Source of the DNA: Streptomyces yangpuensis
GTDB taxonomy: Bacteria > Actinomycetota > Actinomycetes > Streptomycetales > Streptomycetaceae
Direction of reading: 5' to 3'
NCBI RefSeq assembly: GCF_001005295.1
Contig: NZ_LBMK01000002.1
Location: forward strand, 1,803,196 to 1,867,195
DNA: 64,000 nucleotides
Made by a program: the position numbers and the translations under genes. Of this stretch, positions 14,211 to 22,744 are shown in pieces; position 1 is the stretch's first letter; every line of letters starts with the position of its first letter. The notes beneath the pieces are model-generated. The model saw nothing but the letters and a program-made list of their open reading frames with translations. It was not told where the DNA came from and did not search any database.

Positions 14211-16745
14211 CTACCTGCGGGCGTCCACCACGGCCAGCAGCTTGCCGCTGGTCGGGCTGCGGTCCAGCGACGCGCCGTCGACGGCTTCGACGGCCAGGTC
14301 GAGCAGCCGCTCCGTCACCGCCTCCCGGAGCTCCGGATAACCGGCCAGGAAGACCTCCCGCAGCCGCTCCGGGTCCGTCGCGCCGGCGCGTTCCACCCGT
14401 ACGGTCAGCCGCTCGCGCGCGTCCGTGACGTCGAGCCGGATCTGCAACTCGCCCCGGTGGCCGCCGCTTTCCCCGGCCAGGTCCAGGAAGCGGCGCTGGT
14501 TGAGGAAGTACGTCGCCACCCGCATCACGTCGCCGGTGCGGCCCCGGAGTTCGAACCGGGGGGCCAGGCGGCCGCACGGACAGCGGCCCGGGATCTCCCG
14601 GCCCAGGTCGCCGATCACGTACCGGCCCAGGTCCTGGCCGCGCCGGGCGTGCGTGGTGAAGACCAGCCTGCCGGTCTCGCCCGGCGTCACCGGCCGGTCC
14701 TCGGCCAGGTCCAGGATCTCCATGGTGTGCAGGTCGGCGTGCAGGTGGTGGACTCCGCCGGAGCTTTCGGTGCACTGGTAGCCCAGCGGCCCGAGGTCGG
14801 TGCTGCCGTAGGTGATCGAGCGGATCACCTCGATGCCGAAGGTGTCCTTCAGTGTGCGCTGCTGCTCCGGGGTGAAGTGCTCGCCGCCGTAGAAGACCTT
14901 GCGCAGGCCGCCGTACGCACGCAGGGCGTCCGCCTCCGCGTGCAGCAGCTGCCACAGGTAGGACGGCATCCCGAAGAGGGTGTCGGCGCCGTGGTCGATG
15001 AGCGCCTGCGCCGTAGCCCGGTGGTCGGGGCCGGCCGACAGCGGCAGCTGCACCCCGCCGAGGCGTTCCAGCACGGAGAAGAAGCTGATGAAGCTGCCGT
15101 ACATGGCACCGCAGTAGAAGAGGTTCGCGGTGCGGTCCCCGACCGGGTCGTAGCCGGCCGCGAGCAGGCCGCGTGCGGCGGCGTGCATCTGCGTGTCGTA
15201 GTCGTCGTAACTGAAGATCGACAGCGCGGGCGCCCCGGTGCTGCCGCCACTGCGGAAGTACAGCTCGGCGTCCGCGCGCGCCACCCGCCGGCCCGGCTCC
15301 TGCACGTCCTCCTTGCCCAGCAGCGGTCCCGCCGGCGCCGGCAGGACGACGGGCCGGGCCAGGTCGTCCAGGCAGGCGGTGGTGGCGAAGACGGCCGGGT
15401 CGGCCTGTACCGCGACACGCCGGCTGTAGCGCTGGAGGGCGTACACACCGTCGTGCGGCTCACCCGCGTAGCTCTCCAGCATGGACCCGACCGGTGTCAC
15501 CCGGGTGACACCCGCGGCCAGGGCGGTGCGCGACAGCTCGGCGATGTCGGTCCGGCTGCCCGCGAGGCCCGCGGTCTGCAGGTAGCGGCGCATCGGGCGC
15601 AGGGTGGCGATCATCCGCTTCCGCGGCAGCGGCTTGACCCACACGCTGCGGTGCAGCGGCGACGCGGTGAGCGGGGACCGGGTGTCGGCCATGACCCGCC
15701 ACGAACCGTCGGGCGCGGCGAACACCCGGGTCAGGCCGAGGTGTTCCTCCAGCCGGGCCACCAGCTCGGTGGTGGTCAGCTCGGCCGCCTCAGCCGGGTC
15801 CGGCTCGGCCGCCGAGGCGGCGCCCACCGCCGAGGCGACGCCGACCGCCGGCGGGCGGGCCGCGAGCACGGCGGCGAAACGCTCGGCGAAGGCGAACACC
15901 TCGCCCTCGTCCTCGGTGTCGAGGTAGACCACCTGGGGGCTGGAGCAGGCCTGCTGCTCGTGCAGGCACACGTCGTCCGCGAGGGCGCCGAGCGTCACCG
16001 CGTCCGACCAGGCGTCACGCGTCAGGTAGGCGAAGGAGATCCGGTGCCCCCACTCCACCAGCCGGCAACCGGCGGGCACATGGGCCGCCACGCCCTCCAC
16101 GGCGCCCTCCCCGCCCCACACGGCGACGGCGTCCGCGGGCGCGCACATCAGGCGCAGCCACTCCTGCCGGGACGACGGGAACCGCAGGACGACGATCCGC
16201 GCGGCCAGCGCACCACTGGGGTCCAGGGCCGCCAGCTCGGCCATCAGGTGCTGGGTGAACAAGGTGTCGGCGCTGCTGGTCTTCAGCACGTTGACGTTCC
16301 CGGCCAGCAGGCCCTCGACGATGCTCAGCGGTGCCACGGTCGCCGCGTTGCCCGGGGCGATGTGCGCGACCAGGCCGACGGGCGCCCACGCCTCGTAGAC
16401 CGTCTCGCGCGGATCCGCCCGGTTCAGCCGGCCCGGAGCCGTGCCGCCCAGTTCACGGCGCAGCTTCCGGGTCAGTTCACGCCGGGCGAGCAGGGCGCCG
16501 AGCTCGGCCAGGACCGCCGGGTCCTCGCCCTCCGGCAGGTGCGCGGCGAGCCGGCCGTGCACGGGGTGGGCCGGGTCGCACAGCGCGGCGGCCAGGGCGT
16601 CGCAGGCGGCCAGGACGGTCTCGGTCGCCAGCTCTGTTGCCAGCGCGGCCTCGACCGCCGCGGGCAGCTCGACAAGGCGGCGCCCGGCCTCCTCGTCGCC
16701 GACGAAGGAGCCCTGCCAGTAGTGGTGGTGCACGCTCATGGTCAC
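14211..16745 (-). CDS. LuxC-type acyl reductase fused to a PaaK-like adenylation domain
   Basis: About 844 residues (numbering here from ATG 16739). Residues 1-450 resemble LuxC, the NADPH-dependent acyl-CoA/acyl-enzyme reductase of bacterial luminescence: an aldehyde-dehydrogenase-like 'EGLLAGNVNVLKTSS' at 142-156 and the acyl-accepting Cys265 in 'HEQQACSSPQVVYLD'. Residues 485-842 are an adenylate-forming domain with P-loop 'YFRSGGSTGAP' (494-504), YGSTD (644-648) and 'YVIGD' (707-711). LuxC is normally about 480 residues and free-standing, so the fusion is unusual. GTG 16745 overlaps the LuxE-type stop (GTGA). It is the last coupled gene of the operon; predicted product is an aldehyde. Confidence 0.9.
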   Translation of the reverse strand: MTMSVHHHYWQGSFVGDEEAGRRLVELPAAVEAALATELATETVLAACDALAAALCDPAHPVHGRLAAHLPEGEDPAVLAELGALLARRELTRKLRRELGGTAPGRLNRADPRETVYEAWAPVGLVAHIAPGNAATVAPLSIVEGLLAGNVNVLKTSSADTLFTQHLMAELAALDPSGALAARIVVLRFPSSRQEWLRLMCAPADAVAVWGGEGAVEGVAAHVPAGCRLVEWGHRISFAYLTRDAWSDAVTLGALADDVCLHEQQACSSPQVVYLDTEDEGEVFAFAERFAAVLAARPPAVGVASAVGAASAAEPDPAEAAELTTTELVARLEEHLGLTRVFAAPDGSWRVMADTRSPLTASPLHRSVWVKPLPRKRMIATLRPMRRYLQTAGLAGSRTDIAELSRTALAAGVTRVTPVGSMLESYAGEPHDGVYALQRYSRRVAVQADPAVFATTACLDDLARPVVLPAPAGPLLGKEDVQEPGRRVARADAELYFRSGGSTGAPALSIFSYDDYDTQMHAAARGLLAAGYDPVGDRTANLFYCGAMYGSFISFFSVLERLGGVQLPLSAGPDHRATAQALIDHGADTLFGMPSYLWQLLHAEADALRAYGGLRKVFYGGEHFTPEQQRTLKDTFGIEVIRSITYGSTDLGPLGYQCTESSGGVHHLHADLHTMEILDLAEDRPVTPGETGRLVFTTHARRGQDLGRYVIGDLGREIPGRCPCGRLAPRFELRGRTGDVMRVATYFLNQRRFLDLAGESGGHRGELQIRLDVTDARERLTVRVERAGATDPERLREVFLAGYPELREAVTERLLDLAVEAVDGASLDRSPTSGKLLAVVDARR

Positions 16746-17899
16746 GCCATTCCCTTCATCAGTTCCGCCGCGGCCACGGCGCAGCTTTTGTTGCGGCTCA
16801 CCCCGGCACGGCCGTGCACGGTGAACCAGGGGGTCTCCAGCTCGCACCCGCAGGCCTCACCCGGCTGGAGGGAGGCGAGGTCGCCCATGACCACGCTCTG
16901 CGCCGGCACCGAGGTGATGTACGGCGACACCAGGTGCAGGTAGCCGCGTTCCCCGTACGGCAGGGGCTCCAGGTTCCGGGTGGAGCGGATCGTCACCCGG
17001 GACCAGACGGGGGCGTGCAGCCGGTGGTGGTCGCACTCGATGTACGGGATGCAGTGCTCCACCGACCCGAAGGTGTCCCGGATCCGCTCACCCGGGATGC
17101 CGAGCTGCTCGGTGACGCGCGCGTACAGCTCCTCCTTCTCGATGCGCCGGTCGGCGTGCCCCTTCCAGCCGCCGCCGAGGACGACGAGCGAACCCTCCGG
17201 CAGGCGCAGCGGCGCCATCCCCATGGCCCGCATCCGCTCCAGCGTGAAGAAGAGGAAGGCGGGGAAGCCGAGGATGCGGACCGGGGCGTCCTCCCGCTCG
17301 AAGCGGCGCAGCGCGGCGATGCAGCCGAAGGGGTCGAACTCGTGGTCGCCGCCGGTGTTGCGCAGTGCGTACTCGACGCTGCGCGCGGGGGCGAAGTCGC
17401 ACAGGTAGTTGTCGGTGAAGGCGGTGCCCAGGTTCAGGGACGGGGCCGGCTCGTAGCTGTACAGGAGGTAGTTGACCTCCTGGTCCGGGGTGATCCAGCC
17501 GTTGCGCTCGAAGATCCGGGCGACCATGCGCTGGGCGGAGCGGATGGTCCAGTGATCGAAGAACATCTGCGACTTCTGGCCGGTGGTGCCCGACGAGGTC
17601 AGGTGCAGTTCGACGTCCTCACGCGGGATGGAGAGCACCTCGTGGCGCTTGAAGAAGTTCGCGTGGACGAGCGGCGTACGGTACGGCTCCGCCGGGGGAG
17701 TGGCTTCGTACAGGGAGCGGAAGAACGGGGAGCGTTCGCGGTGCCAGGCGTTGGTCTCCGCCATGGCCGCGGCGAAGAGCTCGTCCATGGCGGGCCCGTG
17801 GGCGTACGGGTCGGTCAGGTCGCACAGCTGTTGTACGTGCGGCAGGAGGGCCGGGTCGGGTACGGCGACGGGCGCGAGATGGGGGTTCATACGGTTCAT
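16742..17899 (-). CDS. LuxE-type acyl-protein synthetase
   Basis: A 385-residue homologue of LuxE, which adenylates a fatty acid, takes the acyl group onto a C-terminal Cys, and hands it to LuxC for reduction. It has the A3 loop 'HLTSSGTTGQKSQM' (99-112), 'DTFGSVEH' (275-282), 'VMGDL' (337-341) and, near the C-terminus, Cys373 in 'SRNKSCAVAAAEL'. That Cys matches the position and context of the acylated Cys of LuxE (about 378 residues, Cys364 in Vibrio harveyi). All catalytic elements look intact. It overlaps the GNAT gene upstream (ATGA) and the LuxC-type gene downstream. No luciferase (luxAB) is present. Confidence 0.92.
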   Translation of the reverse strand: MNRMNPHLAPVAVPDPALLPHVQQLCDLTDPYAHGPAMDELFAAAMAETNAWHRERSPFFRSLYEATPPAEPYRTPLVHANFFKRHEVLSIPREDVELHLTSSGTTGQKSQMFFDHWTIRSAQRMVARIFERNGWITPDQEVNYLLYSYEPAPSLNLGTAFTDNYLCDFAPARSVEYALRNTGGDHEFDPFGCIAALRRFEREDAPVRILGFPAFLFFTLERMRAMGMAPLRLPEGSLVVLGGGWKGHADRRIEKEELYARVTEQLGIPGERIRDTFGSVEHCIPYIECDHHRLHAPVWSRVTIRSTRNLEPLPYGERGYLHLVSPYITSVPAQSVVMGDLASLQPGEACGCELETPWFTVHGRAGVSRNKSCAVAAAELMKGMA

Positions 17900-19056
17900 G
17901 GGGCAACCTCGGATGGTGTGGGCAGGTGCGCCGCCGCCCAGGCCGACGCGTAGCAGTCCAGGTAGGGCTGAAGGGGTGGTTCGACGGCGACGCCGCGGAA
18001 GTCGATCCGCTCGCTGGAGCGGGACAGGACGGCGTAGTCGTGGAATCCGTCGCCGTCCGCGCGCATCGCCGGGTAGAGGGCTCCGGCGACGAACCCCTGG
18101 GTGAGGAAGGCGGAGAGCGCCTCCTCGTGGGCGAGCGGCACCAGGGCCTCGACGTAGCCGGCGCCTGCGCGGGCCAGGGCCCGGGTGACGGGTTCGAGGT
18201 GGGCGGCCGCGGCCGCCGGGTCGGGGTGGGCGGTCAGCAGCGAGCAGTACCCGCCGGCGCGGTTGAGGTACGCGTACACCTCGAAGCGGCCGTCCTCGGG
18301 CGTGAGCAGCACGTTCGGGGTGTGCAGCGGATAGAACCAGCCCTCCGCGCCCGGGAACCGCTCGCGGAAGCGGCGGCGTACGAACGCGGGCGCCTCGATC
18401 ATCTCCAGCTGCTCGACGCCCCGTTGGCGGTCGGGTGCCGGGCGGCGGCGGCCGGCGGCGGCCCGCACTTCCGGGTAGCCGATGCCGAGGGCATCCCCGG
18501 CGGTGCGCAGCAACGGCAGCAGCGCGGCGGGCACTTCGGTGACGGGCACCCGGCGGTCGAGCACACCGGGGGAGTGACGCGCGTAGAGGGCGAGGCTCTC
18601 GCGGCTGCTGAGATCCACCGCGTTGGGCAGGATGCCCAGCGGGCGGAAGCCGTTGCGGGCGACGACCCGCTGCGGGCCGGACCCTACGGTGCGGACGGTC
18701 GCGTACACCGAGTCCAGCCGGCCCGTGTCCAGCATCCGGGCGCAGAGCGCCTCGGTCAGGGCGGCGGCCAGACCGGCGGAGCGGTACTCGGGGTGCACGG
18801 CGATGCCCTCCAGCCGGGCGATGCGGCTGCCGGCCTCGCCGTGGATGGCGGCGGACCCGGTCAGGGCCCCGGTGGCCGCGCAGCGGGCGACGAGCCACAG
18901 GGAGTGCGGGTCCGCCATGAGCAGGGCCATCTCGGCCGGGTCCGTCCCGAGCGCCACCGGGTAGTGGGGGCCGTAGACGGCGTAGTAGAGCTGACGCAGT
19001 TCGGCGATGTCCGCCCGGGTGGCCTGGGCGATGACCGGGGCGGCGAGGGTACTCAC
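17896..19056 (-). CDS. Tandem GNAT-fold acyltransferase in the LuxCE-like operon
   Basis: A 386-residue protein with two GNAT-like halves. The N-terminal half (about 8-150) has the acetyl-CoA binding motif 'LEGIAVHPEYRSAGLAAALT'. The C-terminal half (about 220-350) lacks a clear CoA loop but keeps the fold pattern (EVYAYLNRAGGYCSLL, then 'ALVPLAHEEALSAFLTQGFV'). It may acylate an amine or amino acid substrate of the pathway, or bind the intermediate. GTG 19056 overlaps the MFS stop (GTGA), so long upstream extensions of the frame are not used. The substrate is unknown. Confidence 0.8.
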   Translation of the reverse strand: MSTLAAPVIAQATRADIAELRQLYYAVYGPHYPVALGTDPAEMALLMADPHSLWLVARCAATGALTGSAAIHGEAGSRIARLEGIAVHPEYRSAGLAAALTEALCARMLDTGRLDSVYATVRTVGSGPQRVVARNGFRPLGILPNAVDLSSRESLALYARHSPGVLDRRVPVTEVPAALLPLLRTAGDALGIGYPEVRAAAGRRRPAPDRQRGVEQLEMIEAPAFVRRRFRERFPGAEGWFYPLHTPNVLLTPEDGRFEVYAYLNRAGGYCSLLTAHPDPAAAAAHLEPVTRALARAGAGYVEALVPLAHEEALSAFLTQGFVAGALYPAMRADGDGFHDYAVLSRSSERIDFRGVAVEPPLQPYLDCYASAWAAAHLPTPSEVAP

Positions 19057-20420
19057 CGGGCGCCTCCCGGGGTTCGCGGCTCCGCCGCGGGCGTGGGCTC
19101 GGGCGTACGGCTCCCCGGCAGGGCCAGCGCACAGGCGGCGGGCAGCAGGCCGACGCCCTGCACCAGACACAGCGTCTGCGGGGAGAGGACGTCGCCCGCG
19201 GAGCCGAACACCAGGGACGCCACCGGCAGGGAGGCGCCCAGGACGGCCTGCATCACGGCGAAGAAGCCGGGCTTGTCGGCGGTCGGCACCAGCCGCTGGA
19301 AGAGGGCCACGAAGCGGACGCTGACGGCTCCGGCGCACCAGCCGGCCACCGCCAGGCAGCCCGCGATGACCAGGCGGTGCGCGAACAGGCCGGGCAGCGC
19401 CAGGGCGAGGGCCATCAGACCCAGGCAGTACGCACCGGCCACCGTGGGCCGGCCCGGCACGCGGGTGCCGGTGAAGGCACCGATGAGCGCGCCCGTGCCC
19501 AGCGAGGCCTCCAGCAGGGCGACCGTGCCGCCACCGCCGCCGAGGACGGAGCGGGTGTAGAGCGGGATGACGACGAACACGGCGGCGGTGAAGAGGTTCG
19601 CCGCGGTGAAACAGACCAGGATCCGGCGTACGTGGGGCAGTTCACCGAGGATGCGGCGGAGCGGGCGCCGCGCGGGCGGTTCGTCCGAGCAGGCCGCGGC
19701 CGCCCCCGGGCCGCGGAAGCGGGCGCTCGCGACGAGGACGGCTGCGCCCGCGTAGGCGGCCGCGCAGCCGGCGGCGAGCCAGGCCATGCCGGCCCGGTCG
19801 ACGGTGAGGGCGCCGAGCAGCGCTCCGCCGAGGCCCGCGAGGGACTGGGTGGACAGCTCGAAGCCGGTGGCCGTCTCGATGTCGGCGTCGTCGACGAGTT
19901 CGGGCACGGACGTGGTCAGGCACGGGTCGAAGAACGCCTGGCAGGTGGCCAGCGCGAGCCCGGCGGCGTACACCCCGGCGAGCGGCGGTCCGCCGCCCTG
20001 CGCCCACACCGCGAGGACGCCGGCCGTGGCCGCGGCCAGGCCGGCGGCGGTCCGCAGCACCGAACGGTGGGCGAACCCCGCCACGGTCCGGGCCACCACG
20101 GGCGCCAGTACCACGGCGGGCAGTGTGCAGGCGGCCATGAACAGCCCGGAGGCCAGACCGCGGGCGTCGCGCACGGCGTAGGCCACGATCCACCAGGACA
20201 CGCCGACCTGGAACATGCGCACGGCGGCCTGGGTGAGGACCTGGCCCAGCCAGACGGCGGCGAAGGCGCGGTTGCGCAGGATCAGCGGGGTCCGCCGGGC
20301 AGTAACGTTCGGGCTCGCGGCCACCGTCTCGGCTGCGGTCCCGGCTGCGGTCCCGGTTGCGACCGCGGTTTCGGCTTCGGTCGAGGGGTCGGGGGCGCAG
20401 GCGGGTGCCGGGGCGGTCAT
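19053..20420 (-). CDS. MFS transporter, probable product exporter
   Basis: A 455-residue major-facilitator protein with 10-12 hydrophobic segments after a 45-residue Ala/Thr-rich N-terminal tail. Composition and motifs (LILRNRAFAAVWLGQVLTQA, 'LVDDADIETATGFELSTQSL') resemble the enterobactin-exporter/DHA3-type MFS-1 subgroup, commonly found in biosynthetic clusters. ATG 20420 overlaps the PaaK-like stop (ATGA), and its own stop overlaps the GNAT start, so it is locked into the operon. It likely exports, or confers self-resistance to, the final metabolite. Confidence 0.9.
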   Translation of the reverse strand: MTAPAPACAPDPSTEAETAVATGTAAGTAAETVAASPNVTARRTPLILRNRAFAAVWLGQVLTQAAVRMFQVGVSWWIVAYAVRDARGLASGLFMAACTLPAVVLAPVVARTVAGFAHRSVLRTAAGLAAATAGVLAVWAQGGGPPLAGVYAAGLALATCQAFFDPCLTTSVPELVDDADIETATGFELSTQSLAGLGGALLGALTVDRAGMAWLAAGCAAAYAGAAVLVASARFRGPGAAAACSDEPPARRPLRRILGELPHVRRILVCFTAANLFTAAVFVVIPLYTRSVLGGGGGTVALLEASLGTGALIGAFTGTRVPGRPTVAGAYCLGLMALALALPGLFAHRLVIAGCLAVAGWCAGAVSVRFVALFQRLVPTADKPGFFAVMQAVLGASLPVASLVFGSAGDVLSPQTLCLVQGVGLLPAACALALPGSRTPEPTPAAEPRTPGGAR

Positions 20421-21715
20421 GCCGTCGGCCTCTCGTCCAGGACCCGGACGAGCTTGCCCGAGCGCGGGTTGACGGCGAGGTCGCGGTGGCGCGCCCACTC
20501 CACGGACACCGGGTGCACGAACCCGGCGCGCACGCTGTCGGGGTACAGCGGCCGTACGGTCTCCAGCTCGGCGACGACGGCCCGGGCCAGCGCCTCCCGC
20601 CGTGCGGCGTCGCGGTCGGCGTCGCGCTCGGTGTCATGTTCGCCGACGGGGGCGGTGGCCAGCCGCAGGACGAGCCCGTCGCGGCCGTCCCAGCGGCGGA
20701 CGACGAGCTGCATGCCGACCACCTGACCTGCGGTGTCGGCGGTGGCCACGGCGTCCTGGGCGTCCTGCGTGTAGAGGGACACGGGGCCGACCCGTACGCC
20801 CTCCTCGGCGCGTCCGAGGATCCGGAAGTGCCCCGGTCCGGTGCCGGTCCATTCGGCCCGGTCGCCGGCGGGGTAGCGGATGATCGGCATCAGACGGCGG
20901 AACAGGCTCGTGACGACGACCCGGCCGGGGCGTCCCGGCTCGGTGACGGGCTCGTTGGTGGTGTCATCGAGGATCTCGACGACGGAGTACGGGGTGAAGG
21001 CCCGGTGTACCCGCGCGTCGGCGCCCGGTACCGGGCGGCCGAGCAGGCCGGCGTCGACGCTGGCGTAGCCGACGGAGCGGGCCTCGGCGCGAGGGAACGC
21101 CGTGGCCAGCAGGCGCCGTTGGTCGTCGAAGAGCGCCTCACCACCGAAGAGCAGCAGCTCGACGGAGTCGACGCGGACGCCGGACGCGACCACCTGTTCG
21201 GCGAGCCGGCACAGGGTGGTGGGAGTTCCGGTGAGCACCTGCGCCGCGAGATCGCGCAGCGTCGGGATCGTCGACTCCAGCGGCGCGCCCCCGCCGATGG
21301 GCAGGCGGACGTTGTCCACGGGCGCGTGGGCGAGCGAGTCGAGGACGAACAGGAAGCTGGCATACAGCTCCCCGGCGTAGAAGAGGTCGGCGACGCGGTG
21401 TCCGGGGCGCAGCCCGGTGTCCACCAGGCCCTGCCCGAAGGAGGTGACGAAGGTGCGCCACTCGTCCCGGGTGTAGACGGAGAACTTCGGGGACCCGGTG
21501 GTGCCGCCGGTCTTGTAGACCGTGGCCTCGCTGAGCGGGCCGGTCAGTACGCGGCTGTCATGCAGGGTGTTGGCCGCCCAGAACGCCTCCTGGTCGACCA
21601 CCGGAAGGTCGGTGAGCCGGTCGGCGTGCGCCGGCAGGGACGCGTAGAGGTCCCGGTAGAAGGGCGAGTTGTGACGGGCGAAACGTATGAGGTCCGAGAG
21701 TTGCTGGGCGGACAT
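20417..21715 (-). CDS. PaaK-like adenylate-forming enzyme
   Basis: A 432-residue stand-alone ANL-superfamily enzyme, first gene of the LuxCE-like operon. The core motifs are intact: 'YKTGGTTGSPKFSV' (67-80), 'GYASVDAG' (216-223) and 'IIRYPAGDRAEW' (278-289). It shares 'LFYAGELYASF' (111-121) with 'LFYCGAMYGSF' in the LuxC-fused domain, so the two adenylation domains are close relatives. It probably activates a carboxylic acid as acyl-AMP for transfer to CoA or a protein. ATG 21715 starts at the normal family N-terminus; an ATG at 21865 would add 50 low-complexity residues. No carrier protein gene is visible. Confidence 0.88.
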   Translation of the reverse strand: MSAQQLSDLIRFARHNSPFYRDLYASLPAHADRLTDLPVVDQEAFWAANTLHDSRVLTGPLSEATVYKTGGTTGSPKFSVYTRDEWRTFVTSFGQGLVDTGLRPGHRVADLFYAGELYASFLFVLDSLAHAPVDNVRLPIGGGAPLESTIPTLRDLAAQVLTGTPTTLCRLAEQVVASGVRVDSVELLLFGGEALFDDQRRLLATAFPRAEARSVGYASVDAGLLGRPVPGADARVHRAFTPYSVVEILDDTTNEPVTEPGRPGRVVVTSLFRRLMPIIRYPAGDRAEWTGTGPGHFRILGRAEEGVRVGPVSLYTQDAQDAVATADTAGQVVGMQLVVRRWDGRDGLVLRLATAPVGEHDTERDADRDAARREALARAVVAELETVRPLYPDSVRAGFVHPVSVEWARHRDLAVNPRSGKLVRVLDERPTA

Positions 21716-21904
21716 GGGCCTTTGCCTAGGTGACGGAAGTGGGACGGGAGCCACGGCGGGGCACGGCGAGCACAGGGACTCGCCTGCCGCATCTGCCGGT
21801 ACGAACGGGGGACCCCCCGGCGCCCCCGCCTCCTCGACGCACGTCGAAAGCTGACGTGCAGTCATGATGATGAAACATCAGTGCGCAAGTCACCAAATTG
21901 AGCG

Positions 21905-21934
21905 AATATTCCCGGCCATTGTGGCAACATTCAA
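21905..21934 (-). promoter_or_regulatory. Candidate promoter of the LuxCE-like operon
   Basis: On the minus strand TTGAAT (21934-21929) and AATATT (21910-21905) are separated by 18 bp, in the most AT-rich stretch of this part of the window. It lies about 190 bp before ATG 21715 and just below the 3' end of the decayed PucR-like gene. This implies a long leader or a second promoter. Assigned by eye. Confidence 0.4.
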
Positions 21935-21963
21935 CAATTCTTGTGGCACGGGTCCTTGTTGTG

Positions 21964-22635
21964 TCAGTTGTCCGGCATTCGCCACGCGATGAGGGCGAGC
22001 GCGGCCACGTCGTGGTGGGCGCGCGCGACGTCCTCGGGTATCTCGGCCAGCAGCGCGCCCAGGTCGGCGTAGCGGACGGCCGGCCGGCGCTCGGCCGTGA
22101 AGCGGAGGGCCGTACGGGCCTCCCGCCAGGACCGCACCGGTTCTCCGGCGGCGCCCACGCCCGCGCGGACCCCTGCGGGGAGCAGGTCCGACTGCGACGA
22201 GGCGGAATCGGCGGCGGTGTCGGTATCGGTGGCGGTGACCAGGATGCCGGCGTCGGCGAGGGGCGCGGCCTTCACCGGGCGGCCCGGGCAGAGCAGGGCG
22301 GCGACCCGGTCCAGCGGAAGGCGGGGAGGGCCGGTGCGCTCCAGCCGGAGCGCGCCGATCTCCTCCTCGTCCAGGGTGATGGGCGCGGTGGTGGACGCGG
22401 GTCCGGGCGGGGCGGGGCGGACGCGTCCGTTCCGTCGGGCGAGACGCGCACCACCCGCCCCGTACCGTGCAGCCGGACCCCGGCCGCGCATTCGGCCGGC
22501 CCCGCCGAGGACCGGGCCGGTGCGATCAGGTCCACCCGCCGGTGGATCGGCATGCCGTGGAACGCGACGACGCGGATAGCCCCTTCCGCATGCGCGTCCA
22601 GGTGCGACAGTCGTGCGGCGAGTGCCTCGCTGCCT
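21964..22635 (-). pseudogene. Decayed PucR/CdaR-type regulator gene with internal deletions
   Basis: The upstream part (about 22635-22400) reads in one frame as 'ALAARLSHLDAHAEGAIRVV' through 'GVRLHGTGRVVRVSPDGTDA'. The rest reads in another frame: 'ASTTAPITLDEEEIGALRLE', then 'LLPAGVRAGVGAAGEPVRSW', 'REARTALRFTAERRP' and a final 'ALIAWRMPDN'. From memory this is the order of Streptomyces PucR-like helix-turn-helix regulators, but the middle section and the C-terminal HTH before the '(L)ALxAWR' tail are missing and there is a frameshift near 22400. It lies directly upstream of the LuxCE-like operon in the same direction and may be its former regulator. Confidence 0.6.
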
Positions 22636-22744
22636 GGAGGGCAGGCCGCCCGAGCCGCGCGGGGCGGGTCGGGCGGGCGGCCGCCCGCGCAGGGTCAGTG
22701 GGCACCGGCGAGGGCCGGCGGGGGACGGCCGGGGCCGACGAGGG

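Noticed and set aside
14040..16943. 967-residue plus-strand ORF
   Set aside because: Antisense shadow of the LuxC-type fusion gene, whose catalytic motifs are intact on the other strand.
14211..17899. Bioluminescence (lux) operon
   Set aside because: Only LuxC- and LuxE-type genes are present; luxA, luxB and luxD are missing and the surrounding genes suggest biosynthesis and export.
17926..19560. 544-residue plus-strand ORF
   Set aside because: Antisense to the tandem GNAT and MFS genes; composition is Gly/Val/Asp-rich without any family pattern.
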